Assembly: GCF_026540855.1 (NCBI RefSeq)
Contig: NZ_JALNUP010000002.1
Coordinates: forward strand, 62,001 to 126,000
Reading direction: 5' to 3'
Length of the DNA stretch: 64,000 nt
Origin: Sphingomonas sp. GC_Shp_5
Lineage (GTDB): Bacteria; Pseudomonadota; Alphaproteobacteria; Sphingomonadales; Sphingomonadaceae
Each line of letters opens with the position of its first letter. Position 1 is the first letter of the stretch. The notes beneath the pieces are model-generated. The model saw only the letters and a list, made by a program, of their open reading frames with translations. It made no database searches and was not told the origin of the DNA. The position numbers were made by a program, and so were the translations under genes. This document shows, in pieces, positions 1 to 9,070 of this stretch.

Positions 1-896
1 TGATCGCCCTTGACCTGATCGATGCCGATCCCGGCCTTGAGGCGCGCACCGCCATCCTCGTCGCGCCGGACTGGCGGGCAGGGGACGACACCCAGCGCAT
101 CGCCGCCGCCTTGCTGGCGCGGCGCGGCGATTGGCCCGATCTGCCCGGCAAGATCGGCGTGACGATCGATGCGGGGCCGGCGCCGGTGCTGCTCGCCGAC
201 CCCGGCGATTTCCGCATCGAGCGCGGTATGTCGGGCGGCCTGATCCTGCGCGCCGACGGCCATGCCGAGGGCGTGGCGCTGGCAGCCGGCACGGAGGTCG
301 ATCAGCTGATCGAGCTGGGGCGTTGGTACGTCGCCAGCGGCGGTCGCGAGGCCGGGCGGATGGCGCGGCATCGCGCGCCGCTGCCCGGCTGGGCGACGCC
401 GGGCGAAGCGCCGGCGCCCGCCGCGGCGGCATGGCAACCGGGCCGTCATCCGCTCGGCAGCGTGCTCGGTGCGCCGTTCGGCCGGGTCGATGCGGCTGCG
501 CTCGCCGCCTGCCTCGAGGCGAGCGCGGCGACCGCGCTGCGGATCACGCCATGGCGGCTGCTGATCCTCGAAGGCGCCACCATCGACACAGCCGCGGGCT
601 TCGTCGCCGACCCGCATGCGCCGGCGATCACCGCCGATGCCTGTGTCGGTGCGCCGTCGTGCCCGCAAGGCTCGGTCACGACCCGCGATCTCGCCTTGCG
701 CCTGGCGCCGCATATCGACGGGCGACTTCACGTCTCCGGCTGTGCCAAGGGCTGCGCGCGCAGCCGGCCGGCCGATGTCGTGCTGGTCGGACGTGACGGC
801 CGCTTTGATCTCGTGCTCGCCGGCCGCGCCGGCGATCCTCCCTCCCGCACCGGTCTCGCCGCAGACCAATTGCTCGCCCTGTTCGGAACCCGCTGA
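1..896 (+). CDS. cobG: Precorrin-3B synthase CobG, 3' part
   Basis: CobG contracts the corrin ring in the oxygen-dependent (aerobic) cobalamin pathway, converting precorrin-3A to precorrin-3B with an Fe-S centre and O2. The reading frame is open from base 3, so the start lies upstream of the window and about 297 residues are visible. The C-terminal part shows the sulfite/nitrite-reductase-like cluster ligands: CVGAPSC followed about 40 residues later by CAKGC, the C-x5-C ... C-x3-C arrangement expected for a 4Fe-4S site. The stop codon overlaps the cobH start by one base (TGATG), so the two are translationally coupled. Identity rests on the cysteine motif and on the eight cob genes that follow. 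Confidence 0.9.
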   Translation, partial: IALDLIDADPGLEARTAILVAPDWRAGDDTQRIAAALLARRGDWPDLPGKIGVTIDAGPAPVLLADPGDFRIERGMSGGLILRADGHAEGVALAAGTEVDQLIELGRWYVASGGREAGRMARHRAPLPGWATPGEAPAPAAAAWQPGRHPLGSVLGAPFGRVDAAALAACLEASAATALRITPWRLLILEGATIDTAAGFVADPHAPAITADACVGAPSCPQGSVTTRDLALRLAPHIDGRLHVSGCAKGCARSRPADVVLVGRDGRFDLVLAGRAGDPPSRTGLAADQLLALFGTR

Positions 897-1525
897 TGCC
901 CTACACCTACGAAACCGACGGTGCCGCGATCTACCGCCAGTCGTTCGCGATCATCCGCGCCGAGGCCGATCTCGCCGCCTTTGCCGGGGCGGAGGAGGCG
1001 GTCGCGGTGCGGATGATCCACGCCGCGGGCATGGTCGGTCTCGCCGACTATATCCGCTTTTCGCCGGGGTTCGCCGAAGCGGGGCGAACGGCGCTCGAGG
1101 CCGGCGCGCCGATCCTGTGCGATGCGCGGATGGTCAGCGAGGGTGTCACCCGCACCCGCTTGCCGGCCGACAACCAGGTGATCTGTACCCTGCAGGCGCC
1201 CGAGACGCCGGGCCTCGCCCAGGCGATGGCCAACACCCGCTCGGCGGCGGCGCTCGAATTGTGGCGGCCGCATCTCGCCGGCGCTTTGGTCGCGATCGGC
1301 AACGCGCCAACCGCGCTGTTCCACCTGCTCAACATGCTCGAGGATCCCGCTTGCCCGCGCCCGGCGGCGATCATCGGCTGCCCGGTCGGCTTTGTCGGCG
1401 CCGCCGAATCCAAGGCGGCGCTGTGGGCGGCGCAGCCGTTGCCCTGTGCGATCGTCGAGGGGCGGCTCGGCGGCAGCGCGATCACGGTCGCCGCGATCAA
1501 CGCGCTGGCGAGCCGCGCCGAATGA
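896..1525 (+). CDS. cobH: Precorrin-8X methylmutase CobH
   Basis: CobH moves the C11 methyl group to C12, turning precorrin-8X into hydrogenobyrinic acid. The 209-residue product has the family's usual length. It contains the MIHAAGM segment, whose His (residue 42) matches the catalytic histidine of the family, followed by GLADYIRFSP and a region rich in D-x-R-M-V-x-x-G-V-T, also typical. The ATG overlaps the cobG stop by one base and the gene's own stop overlaps the cobI start in an ATGA, placing it firmly inside the operon. Confidence 0.95.
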   Translation: MPYTYETDGAAIYRQSFAIIRAEADLAAFAGAEEAVAVRMIHAAGMVGLADYIRFSPGFAEAGRTALEAGAPILCDARMVSEGVTRTRLPADNQVICTLQAPETPGLAQAMANTRSAAALELWRPHLAGALVAIGNAPTALFHLLNMLEDPACPRPAAIIGCPVGFVGAAESKAALWAAQPLPCAIVEGRLGGSAITVAAINALASRAE

Positions 1526-2247
1526 GCATCGGCACCATCCATGGCGTCGGCCTCGGGCCCGGCGCGGCCGATCTGATGAGCGTCCGCGCCGACCGGCTGG
1601 TGCGAAGCGCGCGCCACGTCGCCTATTTCCGCAAGGCGGGCAAACCCGGCCAGGCGCGGCGCATCGTCGACGGGCTGCTGCGCGCCGACGTCGTCGAGCT
1701 GCCGATGGAATATCCGGTAACCACCGAGATCGCGGTGTCCGATCCCGCCTATAACGATTGCCTCGCCGCCTTTTACGCCGCCTGCGTCGAGCGGCTCGCC
1801 GCGCTGGCGGCAGCGGGCGAGGAGGTGGTGGTGCTGTGCGAGGGCGATCCGTTCTTCTACGGCTCGTTCATGCATCTCTACACCCGGCTCGACGGGCGGG
1901 TGCCGGTGCGCGTGGTGCCCGGCATCACCGGCATGTCCGGTGCCTGGACGGCGAGCGGCGCGCCGATCACCTGGGGTGACGACGTACTGACCGTGCTGAT
2001 GGCGACGCTGCCCGAGAAGGATCTGGTCCGCCGCATCCGCGACACCGATGCGCTGGTGGTGATGAAGATCGGCCGTCACCTCGACAAGCTGCGCCGCGCG
2101 GTGACCCTCGCGGGGCGCGACGACGCCGCCTGGCTGGTCGAATATGCCGCCATGGCCGAGCAGCGCGTCACCCGGCTGGCCGATGTCGGCCCGGTCACCC
2201 CTTATTTCTCGATCCTGCTGATCCACGGCCAAGGGCGCCGGCCATGA
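1522..2247 (+). CDS. cobI: Precorrin-2 C20-methyltransferase CobI
   Basis: This SAM-dependent tetrapyrrole methylase makes precorrin-3A from precorrin-2. The start chosen is the ATG in the four-base ATGA overlap with cobH, which gives 241 residues; a longer reading frame upstream is only an out-of-frame shadow of cobG and cobH. N-terminal GVGLGPG is the conserved glycine-rich loop of the family. CEGDPFFYGSF (about residues 109-119) and VVPGITGMSGA are the second and third SAM-site motifs. The end overlaps cobJ by four bases. Confidence 0.95.
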   Translation: MSIGTIHGVGLGPGAADLMSVRADRLVRSARHVAYFRKAGKPGQARRIVDGLLRADVVELPMEYPVTTEIAVSDPAYNDCLAAFYAACVERLAALAAAGEEVVVLCEGDPFFYGSFMHLYTRLDGRVPVRVVPGITGMSGAWTASGAPITWGDDVLTVLMATLPEKDLVRRIRDTDALVVMKIGRHLDKLRRAVTLAGRDDAAWLVEYAAMAEQRVTRLADVGPVTPYFSILLIHGQGRRP

Positions 2248-2993
2248 CCGGCTGGCTCGCGGTCGCCGGGCTCGGCCCCGGCAATGAGGCGCTGGTCACG
2301 CCCGAGGTGTCCGCGGCGCTCGCCGACGCCACCGACGTGATCGGCTACATTCCCTATGTCGCCCGTGTCGCCCCCCGCCAGGGGCTGACCCTCCACGCCA
2401 GCGACAACCGCGTCGAGCTCGATCGCGCCCGGCTCGCGCTCGAGCTGGCGGCGGCGGGCCATCGCGTGGTGGTGGTCTCCTCCGGCGACCCGGGCGTGTT
2501 CGCGATGGCGGCGGCGGTGTTCGAGGCGCTCGAGGCCGGTCCCGAGGCCTGGCGGTCGCTCGCGATCAGCGTGCTGCCGGGGATCACCGCCATGCTCGCC
2601 GCCAGCGCCCGCGCCGGCGCGCCGCTCGGTCATGATTTCTGCGCGATCAACCTCTCGGACAACCTCAAGCCCTGGCCGCTGATCGAGCGCCGCGTCCGGC
2701 TCGCCGCTGAGGCCGATTTCGCGATCGCTTTCTACAACCCGCGCTCGCGCGCACGCCCCGACGCGCTCGACCGGATCTTCGCGGTGCTCCGCGACGCCTG
2801 CGCCGACGACCGGCCGGTGCTGTTCGCCCGCGCCGTCTCCACTCCAGAGGAGAGCCTGCGCGTCGTGCCGCTGCCGCAGGCGCTTGGGGAGATGGCGGAC
2901 ATGCGCACCATGGTGATCGTCGGCTCCAGCCTCACCCGCACGATTGCGCGGCCGGCGGGCGACCTGCTCTACACGCCGCGGTCGGCACCATGA
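2244..2993 (+). CDS. cobJ: Precorrin-3B C17-methyltransferase CobJ
   Basis: CobJ methylates C17 of precorrin-3B to give precorrin-4. The 249-residue protein has the tetrapyrrole-methylase motifs AVAGLGPGNE near the N terminus, SSGDPGVFAMA in the middle and VLPGITAMLA next to it, plus the CobJ-type segment DFCAINLSDNLKPW. The ATG overlaps the cobI stop (ATGA). Its last 25 bases overlap the 3' end of cobK, which is read from the other strand. Confidence 0.95.
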   Translation: MTGWLAVAGLGPGNEALVTPEVSAALADATDVIGYIPYVARVAPRQGLTLHASDNRVELDRARLALELAAAGHRVVVVSSGDPGVFAMAAAVFEALEAGPEAWRSLAISVLPGITAMLAASARAGAPLGHDFCAINLSDNLKPWPLIERRVRLAAEADFAIAFYNPRSRARPDALDRIFAVLRDACADDRPVLFARAVSTPEESLRVVPLPQALGEMADMRTMVIVGSSLTRTIARPAGDLLYTPRSAP

Positions 2994-3766
2994 TCGAGCC
3001 ACGCCAGCACTGCGCGCGGATTGTGGACTTCGGTGCGCGGCGGCAGCGCCGGCCGGTCGATCATGATCACCGGCAGCCCGAGCGCGCGCGCGGCGCCGAG
3101 CTTGGCGGCCGCGCCGCTGCCCCCGGCGTTCTTGCACACCACCAGATCGATGCGATGCTCGCGCATCAGCCGGGTGTCGCCGGCGACGTCGAACGGGCCG
3201 CGGTCGATCACCAGATCGTGGGGGGGCAGGGGCACGGCATCGCCGCCGCCGTCGACGAAGCGGAGCAGATAGTGATGCTGCGGCTGCGCGGCGAAGGCGT
3301 CGACGTGCATCCGGCCGAGCGCGAGCATCACGCGCCGCGGCGCGCCGTCGAGCGCCGCCACCGCCGCGTCGAGATCGGCGACATGGTGCCAGGCGTCGCC
3401 CGCCTGCGGCGTCCACGCCGGGCGGGTGAGCGCGATCAGCGCGATCCCGGTCTGCGCCGCGGCAGCGGCCGCATGTGCGCTCATCTGCGCGGCGAAGGGA
3501 TGGGTCGCATCGACCAGATGGGTGATGCCGCGTTCGCGGATATAGCTCACCAGCCCGTCGATCCCGCCGAACCCGCCGACCCGGGTCGCGATCAACTGCG
3601 GCTTGGGGCTGGCCACCCGGCCGGCATAGCTCAACACCGCCGCGTCGCCGCGCGCGGCGAGCAGCGTCGCGAGCGCGCTCGCTTCGGTGGTACCGCCAAG
3701 GACGAGGATGGTCGGGATGGCTGAGGCTCCGTGGCTGACGATCGTCGGGATCGGCGAGGATGGCAT
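2969..3766 (-). CDS. cobK: Precorrin-6A reductase CobK
   Basis: CobK reduces precorrin-6A to dihydro-precorrin-6A (precorrin-6B) with NADPH. The homologous part begins at ILVLGGTTEASALA, the nucleotide-binding start of the family, and continues through THPFA and LVCKNAGGSGA. No ATG, GTG or TTG lies just before this motif; the nearest canonical start is the ATG at 3766, giving 265 residues and a 50-base antiparallel overlap with the start of cobL. Its 3' end overlaps the cobJ 3' end by 25 bases. It is the only cob gene here on the minus strand, so it needs a promoter inside or beyond cobL. The start is uncertain by about 16 codons. Confidence 0.88.
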   Translation of the reverse strand: MPSSPIPTIVSHGASAIPTILVLGGTTEASALATLLAARGDAAVLSYAGRVASPKPQLIATRVGGFGGIDGLVSYIRERGITHLVDATHPFAAQMSAHAAAAAAQTGIALIALTRPAWTPQAGDAWHHVADLDAAVAALDGAPRRVMLALGRMHVDAFAAQPQHHYLLRFVDGGGDAVPLPPHDLVIDRGPFDVAGDTRLMREHRIDLVVCKNAGGSGAAAKLGAARALGLPVIMIDRPALPPRTEVHNPRAVLAWLDHGADRGV

Positions 3767-4916
3767 CGCCGGCCTCACCGCCGCCAGCCGGGCCGCGCTC
3801 GCCGCGGCCGAGCTGGTCGCGGGGGCGCCGCGCCACCTCGCGCTGGTGCCCGCGCTTACGGCGCCGACCCTCGCCTGGCCAGTCCCGTTCGCCGCCGGCA
3901 TTGCACCCCTGCTCGCGCAGCGCGGACGGCGGGTGGTGATGCTGGTCTCGGGCGACCCCTTCTGGTTCGGCGCCGGCACCGTGCTCGCCCGCCACATTGC
4001 GCCCGACGAATGGACGGCGCACCCGGCACCCTCCACCTTCGCGCTCGCCGCCGCCCGGCTCGGCTGGGCACTCGAGGACACGCTGTCCCTCGGCCTCCAC
4101 GCCGCGCCGCTTACCCGATTGCGTCCGCACCTCGCGCCCGGCCGGCAGGCGCTGGTGCTGCTGCGCGACGGCGATGCGGTCGGGCAACTCGCCGGCTATC
4201 TCGCCGGCCTCGGCTTCGGCGCGTCGCGGCTCCACATCCTTGAGGCACTCGGCGGCCCGCGCGAGCGGATCCGCGAGACGACCGCCGCGACGATGACCCT
4301 GGCCGACATCGCTCACCCCGTCGCGGTCGGCCTCGTCGTCGCCGGCGACGGCGCGGTGCTGCCCCAGGCCAGCGGCCGCGCCGACGGCTGGTTCGACCAT
4401 GACGGCCAGCTCACCAAGCGCCCCGCACGCGCGCTCACCCTGTCGGCGCTGGCGCCGCGCCCCGGCGAGACCTTGTGGGACATCGGCGCCGGCTCGGGCT
4501 CGATCGGCATCGAATGGCTGCTCGCCCACCCGACCACCCGGGCACTCGCGTTCGAGGCCGATCCCGTCCGCGCCGCCCGGGCTCGCGCCAACGCCGCCGC
4601 GCTCGGCGTCGATCGGCTTCAGGTGATCGACGGCCGCGCGCCCGCGGCGCTCGACGGCCAGCCCGCGCCCGATGCGGTGTTCGTCGGCGGCGGCCTGTCC
4701 GAGGCCTTGCTCGCCGCGCTCTCGGCCCGCCTCGCCCCCGGCACCCGGCTGGTCGCCAATGCGGTGACGCTCGAATCCGAAGCGTTGCTCGCCCACTGGC
4801 ATGCCGAGCGCGGCGGCAGCCTGCTGCGCATCGAGCTTGCCGAGGCGGCGCCGATCGGCAACCGCCGCGGCTGGCGCGCGAGCTACCCGCTGGTGCAGTG
4901 GAGCGTCACCCTGTGA
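3717..4916 (+). CDS. cobL: Precorrin-6B C5,15-methyltransferase (decarboxylating) CobL
   Basis: CobL carries two activities: methylation at C5 and C15 and loss of the C12 acetate carboxyl, giving precorrin-8X. The 399-residue protein is the usual two-domain fusion. Residues 1-200 form a CbiE-like tetrapyrrole methylase (TIVGIGEDG at residue 8, [11 protein letters not shown] near 78). From about residue 225 there is a CbiT-like Rossmann methyltransferase with [15 protein letters not shown] at 253-267. The ATG chosen, at 3717, begins [11 protein letters not shown]; further upstream candidates would add residues unlike the family. The stop overlaps the GTG start of cobE. Confidence 0.95.
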   Translation: MAEAPWLTIVGIGEDGIAGLTAASRAALAAAELVAGAPRHLALVPALTAPTLAWPVPFAAGIAPLLAQRGRRVVMLVSGDPFWFGAGTVLARHIAPDEWTAHPAPSTFALAAARLGWALEDTLSLGLHAAPLTRLRPHLAPGRQALVLLRDGDAVGQLAGYLAGLGFGASRLHILEALGGPRERIRETTAATMTLADIAHPVAVGLVVAGDGAVLPQASGRADGWFDHDGQLTKRPARALTLSALAPRPGETLWDIGAGSGSIGIEWLLAHPTTRALAFEADPVRAARARANAAALGVDRLQVIDGRAPAALDGQPAPDAVFVGGGLSEALLAALSARLAPGTRLVANAVTLESEALLAHWHAERGGSLLRIELAEAAPIGNRRGWRASYPLVQWSVTL

Positions 4917-5278
4917 TCGTTGCCGGCTTCGGCTGTCGCAGCGTCGCAGGCTTGCCGGCGTTGCGCGATGCGCTCGCCTCAGCGCAGCGTGGCCAGCCCG
5001 CGGTTACCGCACTCGCCGCGCCCGACGACAAGCTCGCGCAAGTCGCGCCGCTCGCCGCGGCGATGAGCCTGCCGCTGATCGCGGTGCCGGCGGCCGCGTT
5101 GCGCAGTCAGTATACCACCACGCAATCGCCTGCCAGTCTCCACGCCCGCGGCACCGGCAGCGTCGCCGAGGCCGCGGCGCTGGCGGGGGCGGGCGCCGGT
5201 GGCCGGCTGCTCGCCTCCCGCCACGTTTCGCCCGATCGCACCGCGACCTGCGCCATCGCCCAAGGAATGCCCGCATGA
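4913..5278 (+). CDS. cobE: CobE, CbiG C-terminal-like cobalamin biosynthesis protein
   Basis: A 121-residue protein matching the stand-alone CbiG C-terminal domain, called CobE in aerobic clusters. Its exact step is not settled; the fold is proposed to act with the ring-modifying enzymes. The start is a GTG overlapping the cobL stop (GTGA), immediately giving [10 protein letters not shown], the family's N-terminal motif. ALAAPDDK and the C-terminal SVAEAAAL fit the family. It ends in an ATGA overlap with cobM. Confidence 0.85.
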   Translation: MIVAGFGCRSVAGLPALRDALASAQRGQPAVTALAAPDDKLAQVAPLAAAMSLPLIAVPAAALRSQYTTTQSPASLHARGTGSVAEAAALAGAGAGGRLLASRHVSPDRTATCAIAQGMPA

Positions 5279-6060
5279 CCGTTCATTTCATCGGTGCCGG
5301 CCCCGGCGCGCCCGACCTGCTGACGCTGCGCGGCCGCGACCTCATCGCCGCCGCGCCAGTCTGCCTCTACGCCGGCTCCTTGGTGCCCGAAGCGCTGCTC
5401 GGCCACTGCCCGCGGGGCGCCAGGATCGTCAACACCGCGCCGCTGTCGCTCGACGCGATCATCGCCGAGATAGAGGCCGCGCACGAGGCCGGCCACGATG
5501 TCGCGCGGCTGCATTCGGGCGACCTGTCGATCTGGTCGGCGCTCGGCGAGCAGCTGCGCCGCTTACGTGCGCTGGCGATCCCGTTCACGATCACGCCGGG
5601 CGTTCCCGCCTTCGCCGCCGCCGCCGCCGCGCTCGAGGTGGAGCTGACCCTGCCGGGCATCGCCCAGTCGGTGGTGCTGACCCGTACCCCGGGCCGCGCC
5701 AGCGCGATGCCCGCGGGCGAGACGCTCGCGGCGTTCGCGGCGACCGGCGCGACGCTCGCGATCCATCTCTCGATCCACAACCTTGAATCGACGCTCGCCG
5801 ATCTGATCCCGACTTACGGTGCCGATTGCCCGGTCGCGATCGTCTGGCGCGCGAGCTGGCCCGACCAGCAGATCGTCCGCGCGACGCTCGCCACCGTTGC
5901 CGCCGAGGTCACCGGCAAGCCCGAACGCACCGCGCTGATCCTCGTCGGCCGGGTGCTTGTTCCAGCCGATTTCGCCGAGAGCAGCCTCTACGCCCCGGAC
6001 TATGATCGCCGCTTCCGCCCGCAATCGGCCGAATCGCCCTTTGCTGAGGGCGCGGCATGA
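5275..6060 (+). CDS. cobM: Precorrin-4 C11-methyltransferase CobM
   Basis: CobM methylates C11 of precorrin-4 to precorrin-5. The 261-residue product starts [17 protein letters not shown], the glycine-rich family start, and carries [19 protein letters not shown] and [12 protein letters not shown], all diagnostic for the CobM/CbiF branch. The four-base overlaps with cobE and cobF show tight coupling. Confidence 0.95.
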   Translation: MTVHFIGAGPGAPDLLTLRGRDLIAAAPVCLYAGSLVPEALLGHCPRGARIVNTAPLSLDAIIAEIEAAHEAGHDVARLHSGDLSIWSALGEQLRRLRALAIPFTITPGVPAFAAAAAALEVELTLPGIAQSVVLTRTPGRASAMPAGETLAAFAATGATLAIHLSIHNLESTLADLIPTYGADCPVAIVWRASWPDQQIVRATLATVAAEVTGKPERTALILVGRVLVPADFAESSLYAPDYDRRFRPQSAESPFAEGAA

Positions 6061-6809
6061 TCGATCTCCACCTGATCGGCATCGGCACCGGCAACCCCGA
6101 TCATCTCAGCCGCGCGGCGATGGCGGCGATGAACGCCGCCGACCTCATCCTGCTGCCGCGCAAGGGCGCGCGCGCCGCCGACCTCATCGAGCTGCGCCGC
6201 GACATCTGTGCCGCGGTGCTCACCGGCGCCACCAGGGTAGTTGAGTTCGACCTGCCCGAGCGCGATCCCGTCGCGCCTTATCTCGACGCGGTCGACGACT
6301 GGCACGACGCGATCGCCCGTGCCTGGGCGGCGCAGATCGCCGCGCATCTGCCCGATGGCGGCCGGCTGGCGTTGCTCGTCTGGGGGGACCCGTCGCTCTA
6401 CGACAGCACCCTACGCATCGCCGCGCGGCTGCAGGCGGACGGCCTGGCGTTGCGGATCAGCGTCGTGCCGGGGATCACCAGCCTTCAGGCGCTCACCGCC
6501 GCCCACGCCATCCCGCTCAATACCCTCGCCGGCGCGGTCACGGTCACCACCGGCCGGCGGCTGCGCGAGGGTGGCTGGCCTGCAAGTACCGACACCGTCG
6601 CGGTGATGCTCGACAGCGGCGGCGCCTTCACCGCCCTCGATCCCGCCGGGGTGCGGATCTGGTGGGGCGCCTATCTCGGCATGCCGCAGCAGGCGCTGAT
6701 CGCTGGTCTGCTCGTCGACGTCGGCCCCGCCATCCTCGCCAAACGCGCCGCGCTGCGCGCCGCGCATGGCTGGATCATGGACACCTATCTGCTGCGCCGC
6801 AATGCTTGA
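6057..6809 (+). CDS. cobF: Precorrin-6A synthase (deacetylating) CobF
   Basis: CobF methylates C1 and removes the acetyl group from precorrin-5, a step found only in the aerobic pathway, so its presence together with CobG fixes the pathway type. The 250-residue protein has [12 protein letters not shown] at the N terminus, [13 protein letters not shown] in the middle and [13 protein letters not shown]. It is the last gene of the operon. An imperfect inverted repeat just after the stop (about 6808-6849) may act in termination. Confidence 0.93.
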   Translation: MIDLHLIGIGTGNPDHLSRAAMAAMNAADLILLPRKGARAADLIELRRDICAAVLTGATRVVEFDLPERDPVAPYLDAVDDWHDAIARAWAAQIAAHLPDGGRLALLVWGDPSLYDSTLRIAARLQADGLALRISVVPGITSLQALTAAHAIPLNTLAGAVTVTTGRRLREGGWPASTDTVAVMLDSGGAFTALDPAGVRIWWGAYLGMPQQALIAGLLVDVGPAILAKRAALRAAHGWIMDTYLLRRNA

Positions 6810-6881
6810 TCGCGCGGCATGTCGCGCGTGACGCGGCGGCGCGTGATCGCCTGCGTGGCGACGTCACCGTCGACCATCCTT

Positions 6882-6947
6882 CCGTTCGCCCTGAGCTTGT
6901 CGAAGGGCATGAGACTCACCGTACTTCGACAGGCTTGGCACAAACGG
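6882..6947. repeat. Sphingomonad-type inverted repeat (CTGAGCTTGTCGAAG family)
   Basis: The left arm reads CCTGAGCTTGTCGAAG and the right arm, reverse complemented, GCCAAGCCTGTCGAAG, with outer CCGTT/AACGG ends. I know this core as a short dispersed intergenic repeat in sphingomonad genomes. It lies between the end of the cob operon and the next gene, where it could form a long hairpin in RNA. Confidence 0.65.
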
Positions 6948-7066
6948 ATCGGCGTGGATTGTTTTGAGCTGGCGTTGCGGTGTGCCCTGCCTCAAGCTTG
7001 GCTATAGCATCTGCTCGTGGCGCCGCATCCCGCGCGCAACACCGCGTTCCACTGAAGGAGCTTGCC

Positions 7067-8854
7067 TTGCGTTCCATCCGATTTGCGCTCGGCGCCGCCC
7101 TGCTCGTGGTGCCGGCCTCGTCGATCCCCGCGCCGCTGCTCGCCGCCGATCGCCCGCAGCCTGCCGCCCCCGGCTTCGCGGCGCTGTCCGCCCGCTACAT
7201 CGATGGGCTGGCCCGGCTCAACCCTTCGTCCGCCACCTCGCTCGGCGACCATCGCTTCGACGCGCAGGTGACCGACATGTCCGCGGCCGGCCGCGCCGCG
7301 CGGCTCGCCTTTTCGCGCGCGATGCTCGCCGATCTCCACCGGGTCGATCGCAGCCGCCTGCCGCGCGAGGAGCAGGTCGATGCCGCGCTGCTCGACAATG
7401 CGCTGCGCTACGACATTTGGGACAGCGAACAGCTCGGCGGCTGGGCATGGGATCCGCAAGTCTATAACGACATCGCGGGCGGCTCGCTCTATTCGCTGGC
7501 GGCGCGCGACTTTGCGCCATGGCGCCAGCGACTGCTCGCCGCAATCCCGCGGATGGAGGCGATCCCGACGCTGCTCGCCCAGGCCCGGGCCAACCTCGTG
7601 CCGGCGCGCGTCCCCGCGATCTACGCCACCACCGTCGCCAAGCAGAACAGCGGCGTCGTCGATATCGCCGTGTCGATGCTCGCCCCCCATCGCGCCGAGC
7701 TGTCGCCGGCGGACGCCAAGCGCTTCGACACTGCGCTGGCAACGCTCAAGGCCGGCGTCGCCACACACCAGGCCTGGCTCGATGGCACGCTGGTGCCCGC
7801 CGCCAAGGGCGATTTCCGGCTCGGGGCCGCTCGCTACGATCGCAAGCTCGCCTTCGCGCTGCAGTCCGATCTCACCCGGCCCGAGATCAAGCGCCGGGCC
7901 GAGGCCGCGATCGTCGATACCCGCGCCACCATGTATGGCCTCGCTCGCCAGGTGCTGGCCGGCAAGGCCGGTGCGCCGCCGCTGCCCGCGTCTCCCACTG
8001 AGGCGCAGCAGCAGGCCGCGATCGAGCAGGCGCTGGAGCTCACCTATGCCCGGCATCCGGCGCGCGACGGCGTGATCGCCGATGCCACCAAGGCGCTGGA
8101 GAATGCGACGCGCTTCGTCCGCGCCAAGGGGCTGGTCGGCGTGCCCGACAGCCCGGTGAAGATCATCACCATGCCCAAGTTCCAGCAGGGCGTCGCGGTC
8201 GCTTACTGCGATTCGCCCGGGCCGCTCGAGAAGAACCTTGGCACCTTCTTCGCGGTGTCGCCGATCCCCGACGATTGGACCGAGGCGCAGGCGACCTCAT
8301 TCTTGCGCGAATATAACGGCTACATGATCCACGATCTGGCGGTGCACGAGGCGATGCCCGGCCATTATCTCCAGCTCGCCCATGCCAATGCCAATCAGTC
8401 GACATTGCGCGCGGTGCTCGGCTCGGGGCCGTTCGTCGAAGGCTGGGCGGTCTATGCCGAGGGGATGATGGCCGACGAGGGCTATCTCGACGCCGATCCG
8501 CTGTTCAAGCTCACCGTGCTCAAGATGCGGCTGCGCTCGATCAGCAACTCGCTGCTCGATATCGGCATCCACACCGAGGGCATGACGCGCGAGCAGGCGA
8601 TGCAGCTGATGACCCACACCGCCTTCCAGCAGGAGCGCGAGGCCGCCGGCAAATGGGTCCGCGCCTCGCTGGGCTCCACCCAGCTGCTCAGCTATTTCAC
8701 CGGTTATGCCGAGCATATGGCCTTGCGCGATGAAGTCCGCCGCCAGCAGGGCGCGGCGTTCGACCTGCGCCGCTACAATGACGCCGTCATCAACCACGGC
8801 TCGCCCCCGGTCCGCTACGTCCGCGAGCTGATGCTGGATCTGCCGATCACCTGA
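7067..8854 (+). CDS. Exported DUF885 family protein
   Basis: A 595-residue DUF885 protein. The start chosen is TTG at 7067 because it is preceded at six bases by GAAGGAG (7054-7060) and gives a clean signal peptide: LRSIRF, then a hydrophobic stretch ending at LAADRPQ. Farther in-frame codons upstream have no such site. The middle carries HEAMPGHYLQLAHA, the H-E-x-x-P-G-H motif conserved in DUF885 and reminiscent of a metallopeptidase zinc site, followed by EGWAVYAEG with further conserved acidic residues. The family is widely assumed to be a peptidase, but I know of no substrate. It is monocistronic and followed by a GC-rich hairpin. Confidence 0.85.
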   Translation: MRSIRFALGAALLVVPASSIPAPLLAADRPQPAAPGFAALSARYIDGLARLNPSSATSLGDHRFDAQVTDMSAAGRAARLAFSRAMLADLHRVDRSRLPREEQVDAALLDNALRYDIWDSEQLGGWAWDPQVYNDIAGGSLYSLAARDFAPWRQRLLAAIPRMEAIPTLLAQARANLVPARVPAIYATTVAKQNSGVVDIAVSMLAPHRAELSPADAKRFDTALATLKAGVATHQAWLDGTLVPAAKGDFRLGAARYDRKLAFALQSDLTRPEIKRRAEAAIVDTRATMYGLARQVLAGKAGAPPLPASPTEAQQQAAIEQALELTYARHPARDGVIADATKALENATRFVRAKGLVGVPDSPVKIITMPKFQQGVAVAYCDSPGPLEKNLGTFFAVSPIPDDWTEAQATSFLREYNGYMIHDLAVHEAMPGHYLQLAHANANQSTLRAVLGSGPFVEGWAVYAEGMMADEGYLDADPLFKLTVLKMRLRSISNSLLDIGIHTEGMTREQAMQLMTHTAFQQEREAAGKWVRASLGSTQLLSYFTGYAEHMALRDEVRRQQGAAFDLRRYNDAVINHGSPPVRYVRELMLDLPIT

Positions 8855-8856
8855 GG

Positions 8857-8894
8857 GGAGGGGGCAGGGCAGTCCTGCCGCTCCACCCCCCTCC
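8857..8894 (+). terminator. GC-rich hairpin after the DUF885 gene
   Basis: GGAGGGGG pairs with CCCCCTCC around an inner GGCAG/CTGCC stem, starting three bases after the stop codon. There is no T-run, so it may work with Rho or simply protect the 3' end. Confidence 0.45.
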
Positions 8895-9038
8895 GTCATG
8901 CCGAACCAGCTTCAGGATGACCGAGTGGGGGCAGCGTCAGGCCCGCTCCAAACCGTCATCCCAGCGAAAGCTGGGATCTCACGGAGGCCGGGCAGGAAAG
9001 GAGCCGCTCGATACCCCAGCCTTCGCTGGGGTGACGAC
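8895..9038. repeat. Cluster of three intergenic inverted-repeat units
   Basis: Three palindromic units follow one another. Unit one (8895-8921) is GTCAT...ATGAC around CCGAA/TTCAGG. Unit two (8955-8978) contains CCCAGCGAAAGCTGGG. Unit three (9011-9038) contains CCCCAGCCTTCGCTGGGG in the opposite sense. Units two and three form a larger inverted pair. A close relative lies at 56306-56386. The cluster lies between convergent genes and may work as a two-way terminator. Confidence 0.65.
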
Positions 9039-9070
9039 CTTTCCCGCATCTGGTCACTCGCTCCATCGTG

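Noticed and set aside
616..1521. An extended 5' end of cobI reaching back into cobG.
   Set aside because: The extension is an out-of-frame reading of cobG and cobH; the ATGA overlap at 1522 gives the family's normal length.
1..6809. A cobalamin riboswitch for the cob operon.
   Set aside because: The operon start lies outside the window and no riboswitch core was seen within it.
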